The notes: generated by a model not told the origin, from the sequence alone. A stretch of DNA of 64,000 nucleotides from Variovorax beijingensis (GCF_003951285.1 NZ_RXFQ01000014.1:62001-126000), one strand, 5' to 3'; shown: positions 17,942-26,917, counted from the stretch's first letter. A program made the numbers and translations.

Positions 17942-19257
17942 GATTTGACTTCCAGGTTGAGTTTCGATTCACGCGCGCCGCCCATCACCTGGGTGCCGCG
18001 CACTTCGGTCCAGTACATCCAGACGAGGGAGACCCACACCACGCCGTACATCAGCATGAAGGCGCTCGAGCGGATGCCGGTGAGGTCCATCAGCGCGCCG
18101 AACATGACGGGCAGCACGAAGCCACCGAGTCCGCCGGCCAGGCCGACCACGCCGCTGATCGCGCCGATGTTGCCGGGATAGTCGTCGCTGATGTACTTGA
18201 AGACGCTGGCCTTGCCGAAGGCCATGGCAATGCCGAGCACGAACATCAGCGCGGTGAAGCTGTAGACGTTCAGCCCGATGTGGAAGGTGCGCGGGCCGTT
18301 CACCGTGAGGAGCGTGAGATCGGTCTGCGGATAGCTCAGCAGGAACAGGCAGATCCAGCACACCCACATCACCCACCAGGTGACGCTGTGCGCGCCGAAC
18401 CTGTCGGACAGCCAGCCGCCGACGGCGCGCAGCACGCCGCCCGGCAGCGAGAAGCAGGCCGCCAGCAGCGCGGCGACGCGGATGTCCATGCCGTACTCGC
18501 CGACGTAGTACTGCACCATCCAAAGCGAGATGGCGACGTAGCCACCGAACACGATGCTGTAGTACTGGCAGTAGCGCAGCACCCGCGGGTCCTTCAGTGT
18601 CCTGAGCTGGTCGGCAAAGCTGGCGCTCTTGCCCGTCAGGTGCGCGGGGTCGCTGGCGCTCAGCATCCAGAACAGGACCGTGGCGCCGAGCATGATCGCC
18701 GCGTAGACCTGCGGCACCACGGCCCAGCCGAAGGCCACCACGATGGCCGGCGCCACGAACTTGTTGACGGCTGCGCCCGAATTGCCGGCGCCGTAGATGC
18801 CCATCGCGAAGCCTTGCCGTCCGCGCGGAAACCAGCGCGCCACATACGGCGTGCCGACCGAGAAGGAGCCGCCCGCGAGCCCGACGAACATGCCCAGCAC
18901 GATGAAGTGCCAGTACTGCGTGGCGTAGGACATCAGCCAGATGGCGGGCACGGTGGCGGCCATCAGCAGCGTCATCACGATGCGGCCGCCGAAGCGGTCG
19001 GTCCAGATGCCCAGCGGCACGCGCACCAGTGAGCCCGTGAGCACCGGCATCGCCGTGAGCAGGCCGAACTCGGTCGCGTTGAGGTCGAGCGCCTTGCGGA
19101 TCGGAATGCCGATCACGCCGAACATCATCCAGACCATGAAGCAGACGGTGAACGCCAGCGTGCTCACCGCCAGCACGCGCCAGGCCTTGGCGGGCACGGC
19201 CTGATGGGCCGATGGCGGCGAGAGTGGGGGGCTGGATGCGGTTGCGCGCTGCTGCAC
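17938..19257 (-). CDS. narK: Nitrate/nitrite transporter, NarK1 type
   Basis: A 439-residue, 12-helix MFS transporter: WMMFGVIGIPIRK, GLAGGSFSVGTPYVARWFP, GAGNSGAAVNKFVAP, and GGLGGFVLPVMFG. It belongs to the NarK1 branch (probable nitrate:proton symport). The start is GTG at 19257, supported by AGGAGA eight bases upstream; no ATG fits. Tandem narK1-narK2 upstream of narGHJI is a common betaproteobacterial arrangement, in some species as a natural fusion. Promoter: FNR box 19311-19324 with a TAAGCT -10 element at 19289-19284. Confidence 0.93.
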   Translation of the reverse strand: MQQRATASSPPLSPPSAHQAVPAKAWRVLAVSTLAFTVCFMVWMMFGVIGIPIRKALDLNATEFGLLTAMPVLTGSLVRVPLGIWTDRFGGRIVMTLLMAATVPAIWLMSYATQYWHFIVLGMFVGLAGGSFSVGTPYVARWFPRGRQGFAMGIYGAGNSGAAVNKFVAPAIVVAFGWAVVPQVYAAIMLGATVLFWMLSASDPAHLTGKSASFADQLRTLKDPRVLRYCQYYSIVFGGYVAISLWMVQYYVGEYGMDIRVAALLAACFSLPGGVLRAVGGWLSDRFGAHSVTWWVMWVCWICLFLLSYPQTDLTLLTVNGPRTFHIGLNVYSFTALMFVLGIAMAFGKASVFKYISDDYPGNIGAISGVVGLAGGLGGFVLPVMFGALMDLTGIRSSAFMLMYGVVWVSLVWMYWTEVRGTQVMGGARESKLNLEVKS

Positions 19258-19310
19258 GATGGGTTCTCCTGAAGGGCTACCGGAGCTTAGGAGCGGGCCT
19301 TGTGGGTGCC

Positions 19311-19324
19311 TTGATCCACATCAA
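19311..19324. promoter_or_regulatory. FNR/Anr box driving the nar operon
   Basis: TTGATccacATCAA, perfect half-sites. On the minus strand a TAAGCT -10 element lies at the class II distance, giving a start near 19277 for narK1 and the downstream chain. On the plus strand the centre is 39.5 bp from the ATG of the YitT-type gene. No NarL-like heptamers were identified with confidence. Confidence 0.85.
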
Positions 19325-19356
19325 GCGGCAGCGCTTACGCAAAGACACACTGGGCC

Positions 19357-20007
19357 ATGGATCAAAACCTGCGAGCCCAGCCCGCACGGCGATACCCTGT
19401 GCTGGACGACGCGCAGGGCTTCGCGACGGCCGTGCTGCTGGTCGGGCTGGGGCTGGCCGTGCTTCGCAGCGCCCACCTGCTGACGGGTGGTCTTCCCGGC
19501 CTGGCTTTCGTGCTGAACTATGCGTCGGGCTGGCCCCTGGGGTGGACCCTGCTGATCGTGAACCTGCCGTTCATCGCATTCGGCTGGCATGCATTCGGCT
19601 TGCGCTTCACGTGGAAGACGATCCTCGTCGTTGCCGGGCTGTCGCTGAGCGTCGAGGGGATAGGGCGGGTGCTCAGCGTGCACTCGACCCACCCGCTGGC
19701 TGCGGCGGTCGCCGGCGGCCTGCTGATAGGCGTCGGCCTGCTGATCCTGTTTCGCCATGGCGCGAGCCTCGGTGGATTCGGCGTGCTGGCGCTGTTCCTG
19801 CAGCGCCGCTACGGCTGGAGCACCGGCGCCGTGCAGATGGCATGCGATGCCGCGATCGTGGCCTCGGCCTTCGCCCTCGTGGAGCCGAGCCGTGTCGGCT
19901 ACTCGATCGTTTCGGCAGTGATGGTGAACCTGGTTCTGGTGTGGAACCACCGGCCCGGCGCGCGATCGTTGATCGGCATCAAGGAACCGCCGAACGGGCA
20001 TCGATAA
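19357..20007 (+). CDS. YitT-family membrane protein
   Basis: A 216-residue integral membrane protein with five to six predicted helices and the family motif HLLTGGLPGLAFVLNYASGWPLGW (only the first part is diagnostic: LLTGGLPG). FRHGASLGGFGVLALFL in the second half matches the glycine-rich loop of YitT/DUF161 proteins. Function of the family is unknown. No Shine-Dalgarno sequence precedes ATG 19357, and an FNR-dependent start would fall within two bases of the ATG. It is divergent from narK1 and shares its FNR box. Confidence 0.8.
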   Translation: MDQNLRAQPARRYPVLDDAQGFATAVLLVGLGLAVLRSAHLLTGGLPGLAFVLNYASGWPLGWTLLIVNLPFIAFGWHAFGLRFTWKTILVVAGLSLSVEGIGRVLSVHSTHPLAAAVAGGLLIGVGLLILFRHGASLGGFGVLALFLQRRYGWSTGAVQMACDAAIVASAFALVEPSRVGYSIVSAVMVNLVLVWNHRPGARSLIGIKEPPNGHR

Positions 20008-20042
20008 CCTCGCTTCCCAGCTCTATCCTCAGAGGAGATCGC

Positions 20043-20519
20043 ATGGCTGTCCTGGATCGATCCGATGCAACTTCGCTCGGCCTGCCTTTCATGGACCAGG
20101 CCCGAGGGCGATTCGCCAGGCTGCTGACGCAGGTGGAGGAGGCCGGCAACGCTGCGTTGCCGGCGGCCTGGCGCGACCTGCTTGCGTACGCCGTCGAGCT
20201 CTTTGCGTGCGAGGACATCTGGATGCGGGCGTCCGGTTTCGCGGCGCGCAAGGATCACGCGGCACAGCATCGCGTGGTGCTGGAGGTGATGCGCGAAGGC
20301 GCCGTGCATGCCGCCGGGGGGCGGCTTGCGCAATTGCGGGAGATGGCGCGCCAGCTGAGGGACTGGCATGAGGCGCATGGCCGGACCATGGATGCGCCGC
20401 TTGCGCGTCATCTGCGCAAGCGGCGGGCGAGCCGCAGGAACGCCGGTGTGCAGTTGCGGGCCTCCCATGCGGCGCGGCCCCCGTTGCGCGCAGCCGCGCA
20501 GCACGCTTCGCAGCGCTGA
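20043..20519 (+). CDS. Hemerythrin-like protein
   Basis: A 158-residue helical protein whose start at ATG 20043 is supported by AGAGGAG. It shows a degraded bacteriohemerythrin pattern: LFACEDIWM (position of the usual HFxxEE), KDHAAQHRVV (HxxxH pair) and LRDWHEAHGRTMDAPLA (WxxxHIxxxD). One of the usual iron-ligand histidines appears replaced by Leu before FACED, so iron binding may be altered. The C-terminal 30 residues are basic. It follows the YitT gene by 35 bp and is probably in its operon. A role in O2 or NO binding is inferred from the fold. Confidence 0.68.
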   Translation: MAVLDRSDATSLGLPFMDQARGRFARLLTQVEEAGNAALPAAWRDLLAYAVELFACEDIWMRASGFAARKDHAAQHRVVLEVMREGAVHAAGGRLAQLREMARQLRDWHEAHGRTMDAPLARHLRKRRASRRNAGVQLRASHAARPPLRAAAQHASQR

Positions 20520-20982
20520 ACCCTGGCTCCCGCCGCGCCTTTGACGACTCAATGAGTTGACGGTACGCCCGACGCCCGCGTCGGGTACGCATCCGAAAGT
20601 GCTGCGCAAAAAATCTAAGTGAACGATTCCGGGTCGAACGTCGCCCCGGCATGGTGCGAGGAGTTGTCCCTGACGAGGGCGCCGTCGTGGGGCTGAGCGC
20701 GTTCGTTCAATGCTCCAAAACCCTGGGAACAGCGAATGAAAGAGCCCGAAAGATGCCGCGGGCGGTGAAATTTTGTCTCGAAATCCGGACGCGACTTCTG
20801 GGGTGATCTAGCCGTATTTTCCCCTGAAAACCCGACCCTCGATAGGGCCGAATACTGAGACGTGGCGACTCGAAGGTACTCCTAGGATGACACCGTCGCA
20901 TCGATTCACGTCACACGGTGGTCATGCGTTCCGTGCACCTGCCGCCCCACTTCGGGGCAATGATTGTCGAACTGAGGAAAAC
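20520..20982. other. 463-bp gap with no convincing gene
   Basis: No coding pattern stands out on either strand. The base composition is lower in GC than the flanks. Two imperfect direct repeats of about 21 bp start at 20770 and 20816 (both begin ATTTT and share CT-GAAA-CCG-AC). The gap marks the border between the nar region and the aminotransferase/ABC block. Confidence 0.4.
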
Positions 20983-22161
20983 ATGTCCGCCCTTCTCGAA
21001 ATTGATTCCATCCGCCAGGAATTTCCGGTCACCAAGCGGATGCTCTATCTGGACTCCGCGCACCAGACACCCATGGCAACCTGCGTGCGCCAGGCGCTTT
21101 CCGAGTTTCTCGCGGAAGGCAACGAAATGGCCGGCCCGAAGCCGGTGTGGATGCGCCGCGTCGAGCGTGCCCGGGAGGACGTCGCGGCGCTGCTGAATGC
21201 ATTGCCCAGCGAGATCGCTTTCACCAAGAACACCTCCGAAGGCCTCAACATCGCCGCAAATGCAGTTCCACTCGCAAGCGGAGACACGGTCCTGATGCTC
21301 GAGGGCGACCATCCGAACAATGCCTATGCCTGGCTCAACCTGAAGCGCAAGGGCGTGCAGGTGCGCTTCGTGAAGGTGGCAGATGATGAAATCGCGAACG
21401 CGGAAACCTTCGAGCCCTTCATCGATGCCAAGACCAAGGTCATCTCGCTGTCACACGTGACCTTCCACGCGGGCCAGCGGCACGACATCGCCGGCATCGG
21501 CCGCCTGTGTGCGCAGAAGGGCATCTACCTGATCGTCGACGTGATGCAGTCCGTCGGCGTGCTTCCGGTCGACGTCAGGGCGCTGGGCGTGTCCGTGCTC
21601 GCCGCCGGCTGCCACAAGGGCTTGCTTGTGCCTCAGGGCCTGGGAATTCTTTACGTGAAGGCCGGCCTGGATGAGCTGCAGCCGGCCTACCTTGCGATGA
21701 GCAGCCTGGCGAATCCCCCAGAAGACTACATCGCGCGGCCTGACGATCTGGCGCCGCGCAAAGATGCCGGGCGCTTCGAGTTCGGCAACTACAACCTTCC
21801 CGATCTGCATGCCTTGTCGAGCTCGATCGACCTCATCCGAAAGACAGGTGTCGAGCGCATCGAAGAGCATGTGCTCCAACTGGGCGACCGATTGATCGCT
21901 CAACTCGAAAAGCTCGACGTGCATCTCGTCGGGCCACGGGCTCGCGCCAGTCGTGCACACATCTACGTGCTGGACCTGCCGGTCGCCGAGTGGCTCGACT
22001 ACTTCACGCAGAACCAGGTACGCGTATCGCCCGAGCGCGGCGGCATTCGCATCTCCTTCGGCCTCTTCAACACCTCCGACGACGTCGACCAGGTCGTGTT
22101 GCTGATCCAGCGGCGCCTGAACCGCAGCGCCCAACCAACCTCAGCAACCCAGGCCGACTGA
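20983..22161 (+). CDS. Class V aminotransferase / cysteine-desulfurase-like PLP enzyme
   Basis: A 392-residue fold-type I PLP enzyme. Start ATG 20983 has GAGGA upstream. Visible are YLDSAHQTPM near the N-terminus, FTKNTSEGLNIAAN (phosphate binding), LEGDHPNNAYAW, SHVTFHAGQRHDI, IYLIVDVMQSVGVLPVD (Asp pairing with the pyridine ring) and GCHKGLLVPQG with the PLP lysine. It lacks the mobile cysteine loop of true IscS/NifS, so it is more likely an aminotransferase or C-S/C-N lyase acting on a small amino acid. It leads a block with a glutamate-type importer and IclR regulator, suggesting catabolism of the imported amino compound. Confidence 0.8.
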   Translation: MSALLEIDSIRQEFPVTKRMLYLDSAHQTPMATCVRQALSEFLAEGNEMAGPKPVWMRRVERAREDVAALLNALPSEIAFTKNTSEGLNIAANAVPLASGDTVLMLEGDHPNNAYAWLNLKRKGVQVRFVKVADDEIANAETFEPFIDAKTKVISLSHVTFHAGQRHDIAGIGRLCAQKGIYLIVDVMQSVGVLPVDVRALGVSVLAAGCHKGLLVPQGLGILYVKAGLDELQPAYLAMSSLANPPEDYIARPDDLAPRKDAGRFEFGNYNLPDLHALSSSIDLIRKTGVERIEEHVLQLGDRLIAQLEKLDVHLVGPRARASRAHIYVLDLPVAEWLDYFTQNQVRVSPERGGIRISFGLFNTSDDVDQVVLLIQRRLNRSAQPTSATQAD

Positions 22162-22203
22162 TCGCCATCCGTTTCTTTCTTCATTGACCGCAGGAGAATC
22201 TTC

Positions 22204-23103
22204 ATGAACCCGAAGTCGTCGTTTCTCACCGTTGCAGCCGCCTGCCTGATGGCCGCAAACATGCCCAGCTTCGCCCAGACCGGCGGAGATACGCTGCAGA
22301 AGATCAAGGAAACCGGGGCGATCACGCTTGGCTACCGCGAGTCGTCCGTGCCGTTCTCGTTCCTGGACAGCCAGCAGAAGCCTGTCGGGATTTCGATGGA
22401 CCTGTGCGCGGCCGTTGTGGACAAGGTGAAGCAGCAGCTGAACATGCCCAAGCTCGAAGTCAAGCAGGTGGCGGTCAACTCCTCGAACCGCATCCCGCTG
22501 GTCGTCAACGGCACCGTCGACATCGAGTGCGGCGGCACCGCGAACAACGCCGCGCGGCAGAAGCAGGTCGCCTTTTCCGTGGCCACCTTCGTCAGCCAGC
22601 CGCTCTGGCTGGTGCGCGTGGACTCCGGCGTGAAGAGCCCGGCGGATCTCAAGGGCAAGACCATCGTGGTCACACAAGGCTCCAACGCGGTCGGCTTCGC
22701 ACGCAAGTTCAACGAAGAGCAGAAGATGGGACTGACGACGATCGCGGCCAAGGACCATGGCGAGTCGATGCTCACGCTCGACAGCAACCGTGCCGTCGCC
22801 TGGCTCGAGGACGACATCCTGCTGGCGGGCGAGAAGGCGAACTCGCGCAACTCGGCGTCGTTTGCCCTCGTGCCCGGCGGCTTCGACAATATCTACTACG
22901 GCTTGATGTTGCGCAAGGATGACCCGGCGTTCAAGGCCCTCGTCGACGACGTGATCAGTGGCCTCATGAAGAGCGGCGAGTACGACAAGCTCTACAAGAA
23001 GTGGTTCGAGTCGCCGATCCCGCCGCGCAACGTGAGCCTTGCCTTTCCAATGACGGAGAAGCTGAAGGAGCGAATCAAGGCGCCCAGCGACCGGATCGAC
23101 TGA
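22204..23103 (+). CDS. ABC importer periplasmic binding protein (GltI-like)
   Basis: A 299-residue polar amino-acid binding protein. Residues 1-24 form a signal peptide ending in SFA-QT. The mature part shows the family pattern ITLGYRESSVPFSF, GISMDLCAAVVDKV, NGTVDIECGGTANNA (the DIEC/N-type ligand loop of glutamate/aspartate binders) and LMLRKDDPAFKALVD. Closest in look to GltI of glutamate/aspartate systems. Lies 42 bp after the aminotransferase gene with GGAG upstream. Confidence 0.88.
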   Translation: MNPKSSFLTVAAACLMAANMPSFAQTGGDTLQKIKETGAITLGYRESSVPFSFLDSQQKPVGISMDLCAAVVDKVKQQLNMPKLEVKQVAVNSSNRIPLVVNGTVDIECGGTANNAARQKQVAFSVATFVSQPLWLVRVDSGVKSPADLKGKTIVVTQGSNAVGFARKFNEEQKMGLTTIAAKDHGESMLTLDSNRAVAWLEDDILLAGEKANSRNSASFALVPGGFDNIYYGLMLRKDDPAFKALVDDVISGLMKSGEYDKLYKKWFESPIPPRNVSLAFPMTEKLKERIKAPSDRID

Positions 23104-23136
23104 AGCACCACCATCTGAAACTGACCGGAGCTCGAT

Positions 23137-23904
23137 GTGTTCGAAGTTCTTTTCGAGACAGTCCAGGACGGCGAGGAGCTGTACCTCGCCTGGCTGCTCA
23201 ATGGCTTGGCCTGGACGGTCGCCCTGGCGCTGGCGGGCTGGTGTGTTGCCTTCGTCCTGGGTGTGCTGGTCGGCTGTGGCCGGACCTCCTCCAACCGGGC
23301 GATCGCGCTGGCCGCGCGCCTGTATGTCGAGGTTTTTCGCAACATCCCCATCATCGTCCAGATGTTCCTCTGGTACTTCGTGCTGCCGGAACTGCTGCCG
23401 CCCGAGCTCGGCAATGCGATGAAGAAAATGGCGCCCCCCTGGGGGGCCTTTGTCCCCGCACTGATCGCGCTTTCTCTCTACACCGGCGCTCGCGTGGCCG
23501 AGCAAGTCAAGGCGGGTATCGAAGCATTGCCTTACGGTCAGCGCTCGGCAGCCAGGGCACTGGGCATGACCGAACTGGAGCTGTATCGCACCATTCTGCT
23601 TCCGCAGGCGCTGCGCATCATCATGCCGACGCTGACCAGCGAGGTGATGGGCATCTTCAAGAACACGTCGGTGGCACTGACCATCGGACTTCTTGAGCTC
23701 ACCGCCCAGGCTCGGCAGATCAACGAGTTCACCTTCAAGACATTCCAGGCCTTCGGCGCGGCAACCATCCTCTATCTGCTGCTCGCACTCTCCGTCTACG
23801 CCGTCATGCATGGCCTGGAAAAGCGCCTCCGCACGCCCGGCACAGAGCCCACGAACACGAGACGCCGCTTCTTTCCGATGCGAAAAGAGGCAGCGAAACC
23901 ATGA
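23137..23904 (+). CDS. ABC importer permease 1 (GltJ-like)
   Basis: A 255-residue inner-membrane permease of the His/Glu/Gln/Arg family. GTG start at 23137 is supported by GGAG eight bases upstream; the overlapping ATG at 23135 is in another frame. Motifs: YVEVFRNIPIIVQMFLWYF, and the EAA loop ARALGMTELELYRTILLPQALRI contacting the ATPase (shown in part as GMTELELYRTILLPQA). It overlaps the next permease (ATGA). Confidence 0.9.
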   Translation: MFEVLFETVQDGEELYLAWLLNGLAWTVALALAGWCVAFVLGVLVGCGRTSSNRAIALAARLYVEVFRNIPIIVQMFLWYFVLPELLPPELGNAMKKMAPPWGAFVPALIALSLYTGARVAEQVKAGIEALPYGQRSAARALGMTELELYRTILLPQALRIIMPTLTSEVMGIFKNTSVALTIGLLELTAQARQINEFTFKTFQAFGAATILYLLLALSVYAVMHGLEKRLRTPGTEPTNTRRRFFPMRKEAAKP

Positions 23905-24593
23905 ACCACTTCGACTTTTCCGTGATCGCGCAGGCCTGGCCGTTCCTGCTCGACGGACTGGTGTTCTCGCTGAAGCTCACCGCGGTCGGTTTTCTCGGCG
24001 GCCTGGTGCTCGGTATCGGGCTCGCTCTCGTGAGGCACCTTGAAGTTCCGGTCGCGTCCCAGCTCGCAAGCGCGTACATCACGCTGATCCGCTCGGTGCC
24101 CCTGATCATGGTGCTCTTCTGGTTCTTCTTCCTGATGCCGCTCGTGCTGATGTGGATGACCGGAGCTTCGAGGCCCGTACAGATCGGTCCTGTATGGACG
24201 GCCTTCGTGACGTTCACGCTGTTCGAAGCCGCCTACTACGCCGAGATCATTCGCGCGGGGTTCAAGTCGATGGCAAAGGGTCAGTACGGTGCATGCAAGG
24301 CGCTGGGGATGTCGACCTGGCAGACCTATCGGCTGGTCATCCTGCCGCAGGTGCTGCGTGTCGTCAGCCCGATACTGCTCACGCAGACGATCATCCTGTT
24401 TCAGGATACGTCGCTGGTCTACGTGCTGTCGGTCACCGATCTGCTGGGAGCCGCCTCGAAAATTGCCCAACGCGATGGACGCCTCGTCGAAATGTACCTG
24501 GCGGTCGCCGTGATCTACATGGTGCTTTCCTCGCTGACGTCGCAGCTTGTGGCCATCTTGAAAAATCGCTATGCAGTTCCGGGACGTCGATAG
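23901..24593 (+). CDS. ABC importer permease 2 (GltK-like)
   Basis: A 230-residue permease with four to five helices; ITLIRSVPLIMVLFWFFF and the EAA loop CKALGMSTWQTYRLVILPQ identify it as the second permease of a polar amino-acid importer. The start overlaps the stop of permease 1. An ATPase gene (GltL type) should follow in a complete system, but the next gene encodes a regulator instead. Confidence 0.9.
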   Translation: MNHFDFSVIAQAWPFLLDGLVFSLKLTAVGFLGGLVLGIGLALVRHLEVPVASQLASAYITLIRSVPLIMVLFWFFFLMPLVLMWMTGASRPVQIGPVWTAFVTFTLFEAAYYAEIIRAGFKSMAKGQYGACKALGMSTWQTYRLVILPQVLRVVSPILLTQTIILFQDTSLVYVLSVTDLLGAASKIAQRDGRLVEMYLAVAVIYMVLSSLTSQLVAILKNRYAVPGRR

Positions 24594-24612
24594 AGATCTG
24601 AATAATGCGGCC

Positions 24613-25404
24613 ATGAGCACGATGACCAAGAAAGCGAAGAAGGCTTCGACAGCGGTCGTGGGCACGCCTGTCGAGCGGCTGTTTGCGGTCCTCAATCTGG
24701 CGGCGAAGATGGGCATGATCTCCGCCGCAGACATCGTCTATCTCCTCGACCTGCCCAGGCCGACGGCACACCGGATGATCGCCACGCTGGAGGAGCTGCA
24801 GTTTCTCCAGAAGATGCCCGTCAAGGGCAAGTACGCCGTCGCCCCCAAGCTGGTTGGATTGGCGACGTCGATCCTGAGCTCCACCATCGTCTACGCGCCG
24901 ATCCAGGCGCTGCTGACGGCCGTTGCACAAAAGACCGGGGAGACCTGCGGCCTGGCGTTGATGTCCTCCGGCGAGGTCGAGTACATCGCGAGCGTCATGG
25001 GGCAGTCTCCCCTCACGCTCCAGTTCCAGGCGGGGCAGAAGGCGCCGCTCCACTGCACTTCCAGTGGACAGATCTTTCTTGCCGCACTACCGCCGGACGA
25101 GCTCGCTAAGTTCATGGCCTCCGGCCCCTGGGAGCCACTGACACCCAAGACCGTCACCGAACCGAAGATGCTTGTCGAGCGTCTTCGGAAAGTGAGGAAC
25201 CAAGGCTATGCGGCCAACGAGTCCGAATACATCGCAGGCGTCGTCGGTGCCGCGGTACCCATACAGAACACGGACAGCCAGGTCGTGGCGGCGCTCACGA
25301 TCTCTGCGCCCAAGAGCAGACGCACGCTTGAGGACGTCGTGGCGATGGTGCCGACACTGATGACATACGCAGATCGGCTCAGGCGGGCGATCCAACCCAG
25401 GTAA
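24613..25404 (+). CDS. IclR-family transcriptional regulator
   Basis: About 263 residues. N-terminal winged helix (VERLFAVLNLAAKMGMISAADIVYLLDLPRPTAHRMIATL, of which LPRPTAHRMI is the recognition helix) and a C-terminal effector domain (GETCGLALMSSGEVEYI, LHCTSSGQIFLAAL, YAANESEYIAGVVGAAVPI). The ATG at 24613 was preferred to an in-frame ATG at 24571, which would overlap the permease gene; neither has a strong ribosome site. Likely regulates the aminotransferase/importer block in response to its substrate. Confidence 0.87.
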   Translation: MSTMTKKAKKASTAVVGTPVERLFAVLNLAAKMGMISAADIVYLLDLPRPTAHRMIATLEELQFLQKMPVKGKYAVAPKLVGLATSILSSTIVYAPIQALLTAVAQKTGETCGLALMSSGEVEYIASVMGQSPLTLQFQAGQKAPLHCTSSGQIFLAALPPDELAKFMASGPWEPLTPKTVTEPKMLVERLRKVRNQGYAANESEYIAGVVGAAVPIQNTDSQVVAALTISAPKSRRTLEDVVAMVPTLMTYADRLRRAIQPR

Positions 25405-25617
25405 GGCAGATTTGAGTCCCTTGCCGTCTCAGAGAAATTTTCTTCGCGACCTGCCTGTGCTCGAGCATCCGCTCGAGTCGCTCATGCCGCGCGTGTGAGT
25501 GGCCTACCCACGCTGCGGCCCCAGATCGGAGCGGCTGAGCTGGTTGGCTCTCTGTGCCCGAGTCACCCGCACATGCGACCGTTCTTCGAGCTGCTGGGAT
25601 GACAGCACTGGACTTGA

Positions 25618-26847
25618 TCAGTTTCCCTGGACCGCGACCCCGGGCAATTGCAGCCCGCCGCGCCCCGTGAGGCGCGCGGTGATCGCCGCCTTGAGCGGCG
25701 GAAGATGCTGCGCACCGCGCAGGACCAGCTGCCGCGCAAGCCGCTGCGGTGCACCGGTGCTGGCATAGAGTCGCGCGACCGCATTCGTGCCGTGATAGAC
25801 CGGCGCCGCGTCCCGGCGGTGCGCGCGCTCGTAGCCCGCCAGCACCGCGGCGTCGCCGATGTCCCGGTGCGCCGCGCGGGCTGCGCAAAGTGCGTGGACC
25901 AGGGACGCGACGCTCTGCAGGCCGAGGTTGTAGCCGTGCGCCGTGACCGGGTGCATGCCGACGGCCGCATCGCCGACGAGCGCACTGCGCTGGCCCACGA
26001 AGCGCCGGGCGTATGCGGCGACGAGCGGATAGGGAAAGCGCTGTCCCAGCAGCTGCATCCGGCCCAGGCGGCTGCGGAACTGGCGCTCGACGAGCAGTGC
26101 GAATTCGCTTTCGGACAATTGCATCAGCCGCTCGGCAGCCGCGGCGTCGGCGGTCACCACGACCGAGGAGACATGGCCCACGGCGGGCAGCACGGCGAGC
26201 GTGCGCTCGTAGCCGAAGCATTCGTAGGCCACGTCGTGATGCGGGAGTTCGTGCTGCATCCGGCACACGATCATGATGCGGCCGAAGTCGTGCATGTCGG
26301 CCGCGATGCCCAGCTGCTTGCGCGACCAGGAGAAGCGGCTGTCGGCCGCGACGAACAGGCGGCCCTGCAGCTGCTGCGGCAGGCCCGGCGAGGTTTCGAA
26401 ATCCAGCTGCGCGTGGCCGGGCCCGGTGGCCACGCGCAGCACGTGCGCACGGTCGATCAGGCGCAGCCCCGGGCGGTCCGCCGCGGCGGCAAAGCTGACG
26501 CGGCGCAGTGCATGGTTCGGCACGATCCAGCCCAGGACCTCGGTGCCGGGGCCGCGCGGGGAAAAACTCAATGCCGCGTCCTGCCGGTCGCCATCGATGA
26601 CGCGCGCTTCGCGGATGCAGCCGATCTCTTCGGGCAGGAGGCGCTGCCACAGCCCCAGGGCGCGCAGGGTGGCGACGCTGGCGTGCGTCAGCGCGATGTC
26701 CCGTCCGTCCTCGGGCGGAGCGGCCAGCGCTTCGCGCGGCTGCGCGTCGAGCACGGTGGCGGCGAAGCCGGCATCGGTGAGGGCAATGGCCAGCGCCAGC
26801 CCGGCCGGGCCGGCACCGACGATGAGGGCGTCACGTTCTTGCTGCAT
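25618..26847 (-). CDS. UbiH/UbiF-type FAD-dependent monooxygenase
   Basis: A 409-residue flavoprotein: N-terminal Rossmann GAGPAGLALAIALTDAGF with VLDAQPRE, middle DG-type region, and the second FAD motif SALVGDAAVGMHPVTAHGYNLGLQ. The UbiH/VisC/COQ6 family hydroxylates quinone precursors. O2 is the usual oxygen donor, so FNR control would be unusual unless it acts at low oxygen. An FNR-like box (26904-26917) with CACAAT as -10 predicts a 23-nt leader. No companion ubi genes are nearby, so the substrate is open. Confidence 0.78.
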   Translation of the reverse strand: MQQERDALIVGAGPAGLALAIALTDAGFAATVLDAQPREALAAPPEDGRDIALTHASVATLRALGLWQRLLPEEIGCIREARVIDGDRQDAALSFSPRGPGTEVLGWIVPNHALRRVSFAAAADRPGLRLIDRAHVLRVATGPGHAQLDFETSPGLPQQLQGRLFVAADSRFSWSRKQLGIAADMHDFGRIMIVCRMQHELPHHDVAYECFGYERTLAVLPAVGHVSSVVVTADAAAAERLMQLSESEFALLVERQFRSRLGRMQLLGQRFPYPLVAAYARRFVGQRSALVGDAAVGMHPVTAHGYNLGLQSVASLVHALCAARAAHRDIGDAAVLAGYERAHRRDAAPVYHGTNAVARLYASTGAPQRLARQLVLRGAQHLPPLKAAITARLTGRGGLQLPGVAVQGN

Positions 26848-26903
26848 GCGGGAGTTCTGCGTAGGTGAAGGGCCGGATTGTGGGCGGGGCGGCGCCGCGC
26901 GCT

Positions 26904-26917
26904 TTGACGGGCATCAA
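26904..26917. promoter_or_regulatory. FNR-type box overlapping a stop codon
   Basis: TTGACgggcATCAA, one mismatch to the palindrome. It lies 57 bp upstream of the UbiH-like gene (minus). The TGA of the hemerythrin gene (26916-26914) is part of the ATCAA half-site, so the site overlaps coding sequence. Confidence 0.65.
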
